Shown one piece after another: positions 35,144-43,659 of a DNA stretch of 64,000 bases. Position 1 is the first letter of the stretch; every line of letters starts with the position of its first letter. Position numbers and translations under genes: made by a program. The notes under the pieces were generated by a model, which saw only the letters and a program-made list of their open reading frames with translations, was not told where the DNA came from and ran no database searches. This DNA is from Falsiruegeria mediterranea M17 (lineage in GTDB: Bacteria; Pseudomonadota; Alphaproteobacteria; Rhodobacterales; Rhodobacteraceae), in assembly GCF_900302455.1 (NCBI RefSeq), contig NZ_ONZG01000004.1:186001-250000 (forward strand), written 5' to 3'.

Positions 35144-35860
35144 CTAGCGTCGGGTCAGGATGGCGGTGCCGCGAGAGCTGGTGACGCGCGCTTCTTGCAC
35201 CCGCATCAAGACACCGGCGGGGACATAGGTAAGCTCATAGCTGGAATTGCGCCCCTGCCGCAGTTGCTTGGCCGAATAGCCGCCCAAGCGTTGAAACTGG
35301 CCGGTGCAGACCACGTTGTCGCCGTCGTCGCGGCGTCCGGTCATAAAGGCTATGGTACGGCGCGCGCCGTCAAAGATCGGTTGGTTCAGCGTGCACAAGC
35401 CAGCGCGCGGTTGATCGCTTAGGGCGATGAACATGGCCGTCAGCGGATCAACGGTGTCCGTCTGCGCGGCGGCATCCAGAACCTCGGCGTCTTCGGTGCC
35501 AAGTTTGCCACCCGTTAGCAGCGGAAAGCCCGAAGAATAGTCGATCTGGGCTTCGGATTTGCGCCGTCCCGTCTGAACCCGCTCGGCATAGCGTGCAGGG
35601 ATAAAGCTGCCGCCCGACTTTTGCCCCTTGGCGGACATCGTGAACCAGATGCGTCCAAGCTGTTTGACCAGACCGGTTGTCTCGAATTTCGAAGTCACGG
35701 AGTAGCTATTGCTACGATCCTGGCCCGAGATGCGAAACTCACCAATTTTCACGCCCCAGGCCTGCACATCAAAGAGCGCATCGGTGTCTGCGGCCCGTGC
35801 AGAATGGGCGCCAAACAGGGGCAGGACCACGAGGGTAAAGGCAATGCGGCGAAGATACAT
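35144..35860 (-). CDS. DUF3108 domain-containing exported protein
   Basis: This is a 238-residue protein with an N-terminal signal peptide (MYLRRIAFTLVVLPLFGAHSARA). The mature part has a DUF3108 pattern: FDVQAWGVKIGEFRISGQ, ...TSKFETTGLVKQLGRIWFTMSAKGQ, ...AEVLDAAAQTDTVDPLTAMFIAL, and a terminal YVPAGVLMRVQEARVT. These periplasmic proteins adopt a beta-rich lipocalin-like fold, but their function is unknown. I chose 35860; six codons further up there is another ATG with less support. Confidence 0.82.
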   Translation of the reverse strand: MYLRRIAFTLVVLPLFGAHSARAADTDALFDVQAWGVKIGEFRISGQDRSNSYSVTSKFETTGLVKQLGRIWFTMSAKGQKSGGSFIPARYAERVQTGRRKSEAQIDYSSGFPLLTGGKLGTEDAEVLDAAAQTDTVDPLTAMFIALSDQPRAGLCTLNQPIFDGARRTIAFMTGRRDDGDNVVCTGQFQRLGGYSAKQLRQGRNSSYELTYVPAGVLMRVQEARVTSSRGTAILTRR

Positions 35861-35940
35861 ATTGTGAAACCCCTTCAAACTCTGGACAAAGCAACCCGCT
35901 CGGCGTCAAGTAGCGCAAATTAAATAAGGGTCGAACCATC

Positions 35941-36918
35941 ATGGACATCGCACAGCTGGGTGACAAGATTCTGACAGGCGATCGTCGGGCTTTGGCGCGC
36001 GCGATCACACTGGTGGAAAGTGGGCGCGCAGATCACCGAGCACAAGCCACAGCTCTGCTGGAACAGCTGAGTTCCGCGCGGCGACAAGCGATGCGGATTG
36101 GCCTGTCGGGAACACCAGGGGTGGGCAAATCCACGTTCATCGAAGCCTTTGGCATGCATCTGGTGGGGCAGGGGCTGCGCGTTGCGGTTCTGGCTGTCGA
36201 TCCCAGCTCGTCCCGCTCGGGTGGGTCGATCTTGGGTGACAAGACCCGGATGGAGCGGTTGAGCCGCGAGCGGAACGCGTTTATTCGCCCGTCCCCCAGC
36301 CAGACCCATCTGGGCGGTGTGGCGCGACGCACGCGCGAGGCCGTTGCCCTATGCGAGGCGGCGGGGTTCGACGTCGTGCTGATCGAGACGGTGGGTGTTG
36401 GCCAGTCAGAGACGGTTGTGGCCGAGATGTCGGATCTGTTCCTGTTGCTGTTGGCCCCGGCCGGGGGGGACGAGCTGCAAGGGGTCAAACGCGGCATCAT
36501 GGAAATGGCAGACCTGATTCTCGTCAACAAGGCCGATGGTGATCTGAAACCGGCGGCCACTCGCACCTGTGCCGATTACGCGGGTGCCTTGCGCCTGCTG
36601 CGCAAACGTCCGCAAGATCCAAAAGAGTTTCCCAAGGCCATGATGGTCTCGGCCTTGCAAGAGGACGGTCTGGTCACAGCCTGGGACGAGATGCAGGCGC
36701 TGATCAACTGGCGTAAGGAAAACGGGTTCTGGGAGGCGACCCGGGCAAATCAGGCCCGCTATTGGTTCGACCAAGAGGTCCGTCAGGCCCTGTTGGCGCG
36801 GCTGGATGCCCCAGAGGCGCGCGCTATGATGGATTCGTTGAGCAGCAATGTCGCAGACGGTGCCATGAGCCCCTCGGCTGCTGCAGATCAGATGTTGAGG
36901 GGGCACCTGAAAGTTTGA
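35941..36918 (+). CDS. meaB: Methylmalonyl-CoA mutase-associated GTPase MeaB
   Basis: MeaB is a G3E-family GTPase that protects and loads the B12-dependent methylmalonyl-CoA mutase. The 325-residue protein shows Walker A GTPGVGKST (about residues 57-65), switch region VDPSSSRSGGSILGDKTRM, ETVGVGQSE as G3, and NKAD as G4. No mutase gene is in view. The next gene starts at a TTG overlapping this stop, so the two are likely coupled, although the downstream protein is not related by function as far as sequence tells. Confidence 0.93.
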   Translation: MDIAQLGDKILTGDRRALARAITLVESGRADHRAQATALLEQLSSARRQAMRIGLSGTPGVGKSTFIEAFGMHLVGQGLRVAVLAVDPSSSRSGGSILGDKTRMERLSRERNAFIRPSPSQTHLGGVARRTREAVALCEAAGFDVVLIETVGVGQSETVVAEMSDLFLLLLAPAGGDELQGVKRGIMEMADLILVNKADGDLKPAATRTCADYAGALRLLRKRPQDPKEFPKAMMVSALQEDGLVTAWDEMQALINWRKENGFWEATRANQARYWFDQEVRQALLARLDAPEARAMMDSLSSNVADGAMSPSAAADQMLRGHLKV

Positions 36919-37736
36919 GTGTATTGCCGGAAACGCGACTTTTTGATGGGGACAGGCTGCGCGCCAGCATGTTCAATCCAGGACAGGATCGCCTGTTTGT
37001 CAGTTTCCGCCAGCGCACCCAAGAGGCAGGGGCCTACTCCGAAGCTGTTCCCGTGAGGTCATTTGTAAGTGCCGGATACACACATTTGCACCTGCAAGCG
37101 CGGTTGAATGATTGGTATATCAATTCCGAAACGCAAGCGTTGGAAGCTGAACTTGACCGTTTTTCCAGACAGTTCGCAGCCGTCCATTCGATAGGGTTCT
37201 CGATGGGTGGGTATGCGGCCCTCAGATTTGCCAAGGCGTTGAACCTGTCGCACCTGATCGCTGTATCGCCACAGTATTCAATCGCACCTGATCATGTGCC
37301 TTTTGATCGCCGATATCGAAAGTTTGCAAAGGAGTTTGACCCGGACCTTGGGGGGTTGATGGAGCGAGAGCACCCCGTCCAGGGGGTCGTGCTTGCCGAT
37401 CCATTCAGAACGGCGGATCTGGTGCATGCGCAGATGATTGATCTGGTGTTTCCTGGCATGAGCGTGGCCCGCTTGGCGGCCTCGGGGCATCCGGCAACAC
37501 AGGTCTTGCGCCAGGGTGGGAAACTTGGCGCCCTGCAAAGGCTGCTCAGAACCGAAATGGTTGGTGTGTCGCAGCTGTGCAAATTGCATCGCACGTCACG
37601 GCGTGGCAGCCCGGTTTACTGGCGTCATCTGGCGCAACGGGCGGAACAAAGCGGCCGACAGGAACTTGCGGCAACGGCCGAGCGCAGACATATTCAGCTG
37701 ATGAAAGACAAAGCGTCGGAAAAGGCTGGCAGATGA
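36915..37736 (+). CDS. Alpha/beta-hydrolase-like protein
   Basis: This is a 273-residue soluble protein. IGFSMGGYAALRFAKAL (about residues 95-111) is a nucleophile-elbow motif (G-x-S-x-G) of the alpha/beta-hydrolase fold. An acid is plausible in the VLADPF segment and the His in SGHPATQVL, which would complete a triad. A TTG start at 36915, overlapping the meaB stop (TTGA), adds MSVLPETRLFDGDRLRAS; the first ATG in frame is at 36969. The substrate is unknown. Confidence 0.65.
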   Translation: MSVLPETRLFDGDRLRASMFNPGQDRLFVSFRQRTQEAGAYSEAVPVRSFVSAGYTHLHLQARLNDWYINSETQALEAELDRFSRQFAAVHSIGFSMGGYAALRFAKALNLSHLIAVSPQYSIAPDHVPFDRRYRKFAKEFDPDLGGLMEREHPVQGVVLADPFRTADLVHAQMIDLVFPGMSVARLAASGHPATQVLRQGGKLGALQRLLRTEMVGVSQLCKLHRTSRRGSPVYWRHLAQRAEQSGRQELAATAERRHIQLMKDKASEKAGR

Positions 37737-37858
37737 CTTGACGCTGGCAGCGATTCCTCCTAAACGCATCCAACCAGTTTTCGGGCGCGTCAACGGATAG
37801 CGCCCCTTGTGATTTGGCTGCGGGTGATCCCGAGCCTCCAGAAACAAAGGAAGAAACC

Positions 37859-38146
37859 ATGTCGCGCCGTTGCGAACTGACCGGAAAAGGCCCGATGACT
37901 GGCAACAATGTCAGCCACGCCAAAAACAGAACTCGTCGTCGTTTCCTGCCGAACTTGAACGACGTCACCTTGCAGTCGGAAACCCTGGGCCGTGGCGTCA
38001 AGCTGCGCATCTCGGCGGCTGCTCTGCGCTCGGTCGACCACCGTGGTGGTCTGGACGCGTTCCTGGCCAAGGCCAAGGACGAAGAGCTGTCGGCAAACGC
38101 GCTGAAAGTGAAGAAAGAGATCGCCAAGGCACAAGCCGCGGCCTGA
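37859..38146 (+). CDS. rpmB: 50S ribosomal protein L28
   Basis: This 95-residue bL28 opens [29 protein letters not shown], the family hallmark, and continues [40 protein letters not shown]. The length suits the alphaproteobacterial form. It is preceded by AAAGGAAG at proper spacing and followed by a strong intrinsic terminator, so it is monocistronic. Confidence 0.97.
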   Translation: MSRRCELTGKGPMTGNNVSHAKNRTRRRFLPNLNDVTLQSETLGRGVKLRISAAALRSVDHRGGLDAFLAKAKDEELSANALKVKKEIAKAQAAA

Positions 38147-38176
38147 TCGCTTCACGCGCTTTTCGAATTTCAGGAG

Positions 38177-38205
38177 AACCCTGCACGCTGCGTGCAGGGT
38201 TTTTC
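38177..38205 (+). terminator. Intrinsic terminator of rpmB
   Basis: AACCCTGCACG (38177-38187) and CGTGCAGGGTT (38191-38201) form an 11-bp stem with a CTG loop, followed by further T residues. Confidence 0.85.
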
Positions 38206-38310
38206 GTTTTGGTGCCTCATGGGTGGTACGCCCAAGGGTTGCGTCATGAGGTTGCAGGCGTCGATTTCAGCTTGCAGCTTGCGCCACGCGGTGTCACCTC
38301 CGGTGGCAGG

Positions 38311-38661
38311 ATGAGCGCCTCCCTTCGCACATATCTTGCCCTTGCGCTAAGCCTGCTGGTTGTTTTGACCGGACAGGGCATGGCCGCATCGCGCGGGATG
38401 GATGCGGCGGTGGGGCAGATGGTGATCTGTACCGGCACCGGGCCGATCGTGGTCATGGTCGATGAACATGGCCAGCCAACACAAGCCCCGGCGTTTTGTC
38501 CTGAATATGCTCTAACACTGCTGGGTGCAGTTCTGCCCGATGAGGTGGCATTGCGCCCCGAGGCGCCTGTAGAGACCTCTGCGCCTGCACGTTTGACTGA
38601 AGCCTTGATACCGGCTCCGTTGATGGCCCCGTTTGCGCGGGCACCGCCTGTAACTGTCTGA
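38311..38661 (+). CDS. DUF2946-like small exported protein
   Basis: This is a 116-residue protein with an N-terminal hydrophobic signal/anchor (about residues 8-24), then GQMVICTGTGPIVVMVDEHGQP and a single later Cys in APAFCPEY. The short length, the VICTGxG phrase and placement just upstream of a PCu(A)C chaperone gene fit the DUF2946-like proteins that accompany copper-handling genes. Family assignment is tentative because the typical HxxCPxC motif is reduced to one cysteine. The two genes are 44 bases apart and probably co-transcribed. Confidence 0.6.
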   Translation: MSASLRTYLALALSLLVVLTGQGMAASRGMDAAVGQMVICTGTGPIVVMVDEHGQPTQAPAFCPEYALTLLGAVLPDEVALRPEAPVETSAPARLTEALIPAPLMAPFARAPPVTV

Positions 38662-38705
38662 CATCCAAATCCCTTTCAGACAGACAAACATACAGGAAAG
38701 AAGAC

Positions 38706-39173
38706 ATGCGCTTCACCAAAGTTTTCGCCGTAGCTCTGGCAGCCGTTACCGTTGCAACATCCGCCTTTGCGGGCGACGCGATCATGATCAAGGACCCTTA
38801 TGCGCGATCGGCCGGCAAAGCGGCCAAGACCGGTGCGGCCTTCATGATGATCATGAACCACGGGACCGAGGATGATCGGCTGGTTGACGTCAAATCGGAC
38901 GTGGCCGCCCGGGTTGAGCTGCACACCCATAAAGAAAACGCCGATGGCGTCATGCAGATGCTGCACGTGGAAGAGGGCTTTGCCATTCCTGCAGGCGAGA
39001 TGCACGGGCTGCAACGCGGGGGTGACCACGTGATGTTCATGGGGTTGAACCAACCCTTTGTACAAGGCGACATGATCCCGGTGACACTGGTGTTCGAAAA
39101 GGCCGGTGAGGTCGAGATCGAAGTGCCGGTGGACCTTGAACGCAAGCCGGAAGCGGGCGCGCACAAACACTGA
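38706..39173 (+). CDS. PCu(A)C copper chaperone
   Basis: This is a 155-residue periplasmic copper(I) chaperone that helps deliver copper to the CuA site of cytochrome c oxidase. A signal peptide (MRFTKVFAVALAAVTVATSAFA) is followed by IKDPYARSAGKAAKTGAAFMMI and the copper motif with ligands spread over ELHTH, MQML, GEMHGLQRGGDHVMFMGL, which matches the family's H-M-x10-M-x21-H-x-M arrangement. The C-terminus is His-tagged by nature (AHKH). It is likely co-expressed with the DUF2946-like gene. Confidence 0.92.
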   Translation: MRFTKVFAVALAAVTVATSAFAGDAIMIKDPYARSAGKAAKTGAAFMMIMNHGTEDDRLVDVKSDVAARVELHTHKENADGVMQMLHVEEGFAIPAGEMHGLQRGGDHVMFMGLNQPFVQGDMIPVTLVFEKAGEVEIEVPVDLERKPEAGAHKH

Positions 39174-39196
39174 AGATCGATCTGGTGGGCGGGGAG

Positions 39197-39268
39197 GCTC
39201 CCGCCCGTCGTTCGTGCATCAAAGATGCCCTCCTCCCGTTGGGCCGGGCGCCGGGCTGCGCCCGGCGC
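39197..39268 (+). repeat. Modular intergenic repeat, copy 5
   Basis: This copy has GCTCCCGCCCGTC, a GCATC-AAA-GATGC hairpin identical to copy 4, CCTCCTCCCGTTGGGCCGGGC and a stem GCGCCGGGC-TGC-GCCCGGCGC whose arms equal those of copy 1. It lies between the convergent PCu(A)C and cobB genes. Confidence 0.65.
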
Positions 39269-39318
39269 GTCACCGCAGAGCGCTGCACTTTACGCTGGTT
39301 TGAAGTCAGCACTGTGCC

Positions 39319-40014
39319 CTATCGGTTGCCGAGAAGCTCATCGACCCAGGCTGGTACCGTCTCACTGGCTGGACCAAAGCGTGTCTCGTCAAAGCTGGAT
39401 ACCACTGCCGAGGGGTCCAGGTTCAACTCGACCGTTCGCGCGTCCGCGGCAATTGCTTCGTGTACAAAGGCCGCAGCCGGGTAGACTTGTCCCGACGTGC
39501 CGATGGCGGCGAAGATGCTGGCCTTGGCCAGGTGGTCATAGATTTGATCCATGAAATACGGCATCTCGCCGAACCACACCACATCCGGGCGGCCCGCAGG
39601 AGCCCCGCAAGAGGGGCAGGGCTCGCCCACCTGCATCTGGTCCGGTGCTGTCCAACGATGACCGCAGCTGGCGCAGAGCGCCCCGGCAAGGATGCCGTGC
39701 ATGTGCAATACGTCGCTGGCCCCGCCTGCTTCGTGCAGACCGTCAACGTTCTGCGTCACGATCACCACCTCACCCGGCCAGTCCCGTTGCAGCCGCGCAA
39801 GTGCCCGGTGGGCTTCGTTCGGCTGCGCCCGAGCTGCCTGCACGCGTCGGGCGTTGTAGAACCCCTGGACCAGAGCGGGGTCGCGCGCGAACCCTTCGGG
39901 GGTTGCCACATCTTCGATCCGGTGTTGTGACCAAAGCCCACCCTCGTCGCGAAAGGTGCCCAACCCGCTTTCTGCCGATATTCCGGCCCCGGTGAGAATG
40001 ACGATCTTTTCCAT
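39319..40014 (-). CDS. cobB: NAD-dependent protein deacylase (CobB-type sirtuin)
   Basis: This 231-residue sirtuin has GAGISAESGLGTFRDEGGLW for NAD binding, TQNVDGLHEAGG with the catalytic His in HMHG, and a zinc site from CASCG and CPSCG. The FYNARR segment contains the Y-x-x-R motif of class III sirtuins (E. coli CobB, SIRT5), suggesting activity on succinyl- or malonyl-lysine as well as acetyl-lysine. The start MEKIVILTGAG at 40014 has GGAGCGG upstream. The open frame extends much further up but overlaps the divergent phosphatase gene. Confidence 0.93.
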   Translation of the reverse strand: MEKIVILTGAGISAESGLGTFRDEGGLWSQHRIEDVATPEGFARDPALVQGFYNARRVQAARAQPNEAHRALARLQRDWPGEVVIVTQNVDGLHEAGGASDVLHMHGILAGALCASCGHRWTAPDQMQVGEPCPSCGAPAGRPDVVWFGEMPYFMDQIYDHLAKASIFAAIGTSGQVYPAAAFVHEAIAADARTVELNLDPSAVVSSFDETRFGPASETVPAWVDELLGNR

Positions 40015-40058
40015 GCCCGCTCCAATCCCTAAGACTGGTGGCTCAAAGGAGCATGCCC

Positions 40059-40499
40059 ATGACCCACCGAATCCTCTTTGTCTGTCTTGGTAATATCTGC
40101 CGTTCCCCTGCGGCCGAAGGTGTTTTTCGTGCGTTGATGCCCGAGGCCAGCACCGACAGCGCCGGAACGGCCAGCTGGCATGTGGGCAAACCGCCCTATG
40201 GCCCCATGCAAGACGCGGCCCGGCAGAGGAGGCTGGAGATCGGGGATTTGCGGGCGCGGCAGTTTCAGCCGGATGACTTTGACCGGTTCGATCTGATCGT
40301 CGGGATGGATGCCGAGAACATCGAAAACATCGAAGCTCTGCGCACTGTGGGGAATGACACGCCGGTGTGTGTCTTGACCGATTACATCGACGATCCTGAC
40401 ATCGATCACGTGCCCGACCCCTATTACACCCGCGATTTTGACGGTGCGCTGGATCTGATCGAACGGGCGGCACAGGGATTGAAGCGGAGCCTTACTTAA
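40059..40499 (+). CDS. Low-molecular-weight protein-tyrosine phosphatase
   Basis: This 146-residue phosphatase starts MTHRILFVCLGNICRSPAAEG; VCLGNICRS is the C-x5-R-S P-loop, and the general-acid Asp is in VPDPYYTRDF. The length matches the LMW-PTP family. Start choice: AAAGGAG at 40045-40051 is seven bases from the ATG at 40059 but only one or two from the ATG at 40053. Such enzymes regulate tyrosine kinases of polysaccharide systems or stress responses; no such kinase is adjacent. Confidence 0.92.
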   Translation: MTHRILFVCLGNICRSPAAEGVFRALMPEASTDSAGTASWHVGKPPYGPMQDAARQRRLEIGDLRARQFQPDDFDRFDLIVGMDAENIENIEALRTVGNDTPVCVLTDYIDDPDIDHVPDPYYTRDFDGALDLIERAAQGLKRSLT

Positions 40500-40654
40500 G
40501 CAAAGTCAAAACAATGATCTGCTGATCAGGAAACTGAACCAGCCACTCTTGTCCGAAGGCCGGTGCGTGGGATTTATCCGAGTGATAGCTTCACCCTTTT
40601 CGACAGGATCGCCCCGCAATGTCACCGCTCTGCGCCAGACCGCGCCTTGCCAGC

Positions 40655-41635
40655 CTAGCTGTCGATCACGCGCAGCTGGGTGTTGAGCCAGGGCAGCTTG
40701 GCCACCGCAGGGTCGATCATCTGGCTTTGCACCAAGCGGCGCATGGTCTGGGCCACGTCGCGTGGCACCCGGTCGGCCCAATCGGCCCCTGCAAAGAGCG
40801 AGATGGTGCGCGAAAAAGACGAGAACGGCAGCGGGTAGGCGTCGATCTGGTCATGGAACCGCGCCGCCCGCATGTAGCCCAACGGGGTCGTCACCGACCA
40901 GCCCACCCGGCGGGCCACCATGGCGATCAGCGCCAGATGCGAGCCGATCTCGAACCGTTCTTCGAACACCAGCTTTTGGCGCGCCAGATGCGCCTCGATC
41001 TGGCGGCTGATGAGCTGTTCGCGGGCATAGCGCAGCAGCGGCAAACCTTGCAGCGCTGCCATGATATCCGCGCCCTCGGGCACATGGCCCTTGGGGGCCA
41101 CCAACAAAAACGGGTCGCGAACCAACGGGTATTCGACCACTCCATCCAGCATCTCTCCGGTCGTGGCCGCGACGGCGATGTGCAGCCGCTGCTGTTGCAT
41201 CGCTTCGCTGATTTCATGGCTGGGCGCGGTGATCAGTTTGAACCGGCATTTGGTCAGGCTGTCGGCCAGGATCGTCACCAGGCGGGGTGTCAGGTCATTG
41301 TCGAAGTCGTCGATCAACCCGATCGACAGCGTGCTCAGGTGGGTCAGGTCCATCACCGTCAGTTCGCTCTGCGCCAGCCGCAGTTCGGACAACACCGCCT
41401 CGGTTCGAGCCAGAAACGACCGGCCCGCGGGCGTCACCACCATCGGGCGCTTACCGTGATCCACCAGATCGGTCCCAAGCGCCTTTTCCAAGTTGCGCAG
41501 CTGTTGGCTGACGGCAGGTTGACTCAGGCCCGTCAGATCCGAGGCTTGCGCCACCGATCCCGTTTTTGCGAGCGCCTCGAACACCTCGAGACCGCGCAAC
41601 GTCACCCCTTTCATCAGCATCTGGCAGACCCCCAT
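40655..41635 (-). CDS. LysR-family transcriptional regulator
   Basis: This is a 326-residue LysR regulator. The HTH region is LRGLEVFEALAKTGSVAQASDLTGLSQPAVSQQLRNLEKALG (about residues 13-54) and the effector-binding domain follows from about 95. It is divergent from the HpsN-like dehydrogenase gene with a 64-base gap, so it very likely controls that gene. I chose MGVCQMLMKG at 41635 (AAAAGGC upstream); MLMKG and MKG starts a few codons later are also possible. The inducer is unknown; a sulfonate is a reasonable guess given the neighbour. Confidence 0.9.
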   Translation of the reverse strand: MGVCQMLMKGVTLRGLEVFEALAKTGSVAQASDLTGLSQPAVSQQLRNLEKALGTDLVDHGKRPMVVTPAGRSFLARTEAVLSELRLAQSELTVMDLTHLSTLSIGLIDDFDNDLTPRLVTILADSLTKCRFKLITAPSHEISEAMQQQRLHIAVAATTGEMLDGVVEYPLVRDPFLLVAPKGHVPEGADIMAALQGLPLLRYAREQLISRQIEAHLARQKLVFEERFEIGSHLALIAMVARRVGWSVTTPLGYMRAARFHDQIDAYPLPFSSFSRTISLFAGADWADRVPRDVAQTMRRLVQSQMIDPAVAKLPWLNTQLRVIDS

Positions 41636-41699
41636 AGTTTTGCCTTTTGTGAAACTCTGCGACCCAATGGTCAAGTATTGAAGTGACAGGACACCTAAC

Positions 41700-42998
41700 A
41701 TGGTTGAATATCTGAAATCCGCACCCGGCCTTGCTCCTCATTCTGCGGGCGATACAGCAGACACCGTCCAGATCATGTTGGCGCGTCTGAAGGAAGGTGG
41801 CGAGCAGGCCGTGCGCGACTATGCTGCCAAGCTGGACGGGTGGGACGGCGACATCGTTGTCACCCCCGATCAGGTAGAGCAGGCATCGCTGCGCGTGCCC
41901 GATCCGCTCAAGGCAGAGATCTGCTATGCGCACGACAACATCCGCCGCTTTGCCGAGGCGCAGCGGGCGTCTGCGATGGACTTTGAAACCGAGCTGCGCC
42001 CAGGCCTGATTGCCGGTCAGCGGCAGATCCCGCTGAATGCGGCGGGCTGTTACGTACCGGGGGGGCGGTATGCGCATATCGCGTCGGCCCTGATGACGAT
42101 CACCACGGCGCGGGCGGCGGGCGTGCCCAATATCACCGCCTGCTCCCCGCCGCGTCCGGGGCAGGGCGTGCACCCCGCGATCCTGTATGCCATGTCGCTT
42201 GCTGGCGCTGACCGCATTCTTGCGGTCGGTGGTGTGCAGGGCGTGGCGGCGATGGCCTTTGGCCTGTTCGGAGCCCCTGAGGCAGATATCCTGGTTGGCC
42301 CCGGCAATCAGTTCGTGGCCGAGGCCAAGCGGCAGCTTTTTGGGCCTGTCGGGATCGATATGTTTGCCGGGCCCACGGATTCGCTTGTGATTGCTGACAC
42401 AACAGCGGATGCGCTGACGGTGGCCTGGGATTTGGTGGGGCAGGCCGAGCATGGCTACAACTCACCTGTTTGGCTGGTGCTGGATGACGCGGATTTGGCA
42501 GCCCAAGTTCTAGCCCACATCCCCGGCTGCATCGCTGAGTTGCCCGAGCCCAACCGCTCCAGCGCGCAAGCCGCTTGGGACGCCTTGGGCGAGGTGATCC
42601 TATGTGCCGACCGCGAGGAGATGGCGCAAGTCGCGGACCGTTACGCGCCCGAGCATCTGCATGTGCAGGCGGTCGATCTTGATTGGTGGCGCATGCGTTT
42701 GAACGCCTATGGGTCCTTGTTCTTGGGGGCAAACACGACAGTTGCCTTTGGCGACAAAGCCAGCGGGCCGAACCACGTGCTGCCGACCTCTGGTGCGGCG
42801 CGTTACACCGGTGGCCTGAGCGTGCACAAATACCTCAAGACGGTGACCTGGCAGCGTGTCGAGGATGAGGCGCTGCCCGCGCTTGCCCGCGCCACAGCCG
42901 CCATTTCACGAGCCGAAGGGATGGAGGGACACGCGCGCACCGCCGACATCCGGCTGGAGCGGATGCACTCCCCAATTCGGGCGGTTGGCAACGGTTAA
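41700..42998 (+). CDS. HisD homologue resembling sulfopropanediol 3-dehydrogenase (HpsN)
   Basis: This is a 432-residue NAD-dependent dehydrogenase of the histidinol-dehydrogenase superfamily. The fold-typical GCYVPGGRYAHIASALM, GPGNQFVAEAKRQLFGPVGIDMFAGPTD, QAEHGYNSP and PEHLHVQ elements are present. The GLIAGQRQIPLNAAGCYVPGGRYAHIAS region and the C-terminal SGPNHVLPTSGAARYTGGLSVHKYLKTVTWQRV match, from memory, the HpsN enzymes that oxidise 2,3-dihydroxypropane-1-sulfonate, an abundant marine sulfonate, rather than biosynthetic HisD. No hisG/hisE or hpsOP genes are adjacent. The divergent LysR protein suggests inducible catabolism. The substrate remains inference. Confidence 0.75.
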   Translation: MVEYLKSAPGLAPHSAGDTADTVQIMLARLKEGGEQAVRDYAAKLDGWDGDIVVTPDQVEQASLRVPDPLKAEICYAHDNIRRFAEAQRASAMDFETELRPGLIAGQRQIPLNAAGCYVPGGRYAHIASALMTITTARAAGVPNITACSPPRPGQGVHPAILYAMSLAGADRILAVGGVQGVAAMAFGLFGAPEADILVGPGNQFVAEAKRQLFGPVGIDMFAGPTDSLVIADTTADALTVAWDLVGQAEHGYNSPVWLVLDDADLAAQVLAHIPGCIAELPEPNRSSAQAAWDALGEVILCADREEMAQVADRYAPEHLHVQAVDLDWWRMRLNAYGSLFLGANTTVAFGDKASGPNHVLPTSGAARYTGGLSVHKYLKTVTWQRVEDEALPALARATAAISRAEGMEGHARTADIRLERMHSPIRAVGNG

Positions 42999-43639
42999 GC
43001 TGGGCCGTTTGACAAAGGATCAGTGTCGCGCAGGAATTGCCGGTTCAAGATCTGCGACCACCACCGTGATAGTGCCGGGTAATCTTGCAATGCCGATGCC
43101 CCCTCGGGGGCGCGGCAAAAGTAGCTCATCATTGGTCCTAAGTGGCAATTTGCCAGCGTCAGTTCGTCACCGGATAGAACCACCCGCTCTTTGGCGATCT
43201 CTTCCAAGGCTGCAAGAACACGGGCAGACGATTGCAAGCCTTCTGCGATCTCGTTTTCGTCTGGTTCCTGGTCTTCGAATGGGCGAACCACTCGTTGAGC
43301 AAAAACTTGCCGGATCATCGGCCAGTACCCGTAGGTGTCGATAATCGACGTGACTTGCAAGACACGGGCCCGGGCCAAAGCGCCGGTTGGCATCAAGGGT
43401 GACGCGTTCTGTATCGCGTCGACATAACTGCAAATTGCGGCAGTTTCATACAAGGTGACCTCGCCATGCCTAAGTACCGGCACGCGCCCAAAAGGGTGCG
43501 GATGTGCGTCCAGGTCTTGGGAGAATGGATCGAAATCTTCGAACCGGTAGGGGGTGCCTGTGTGATGCAGCACCCCGCGGACGATCCAGTTGTAGACCGA
43601 GTAGCGATACCCAATCAGCGTAAGAGGGGCTTCGTGCAC
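42995..43639 (-). CDS. Glutathione S-transferase family protein
   Basis: This is a 214-residue protein of GST plan. The thioredoxin-like N-terminal domain has YRYSVYNWIVRGVLHHTGTPYRFEDFDPF, then GRVPVLRHGEVTLYETAAICSYVD (the Pro and Glu-Thr of the glutathione site), followed by an all-helical C-terminal domain. A GTG start at 43639, with GGGGGC upstream, gives VHEAPLTLIGYRYS; upstream codons look non-conserved. It overlaps the 3' end of the HpsN-like gene by four bases. The substrate is unknown. Confidence 0.85.
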   Translation of the reverse strand: MHEAPLTLIGYRYSVYNWIVRGVLHHTGTPYRFEDFDPFSQDLDAHPHPFGRVPVLRHGEVTLYETAAICSYVDAIQNASPLMPTGALARARVLQVTSIIDTYGYWPMIRQVFAQRVVRPFEDQEPDENEIAEGLQSSARVLAALEEIAKERVVLSGDELTLANCHLGPMMSYFCRAPEGASALQDYPALSRWWSQILNRQFLRDTDPLSNGPA

Positions 43640-43659
43640 ATTGGCAGAGCCCCCGCTGC

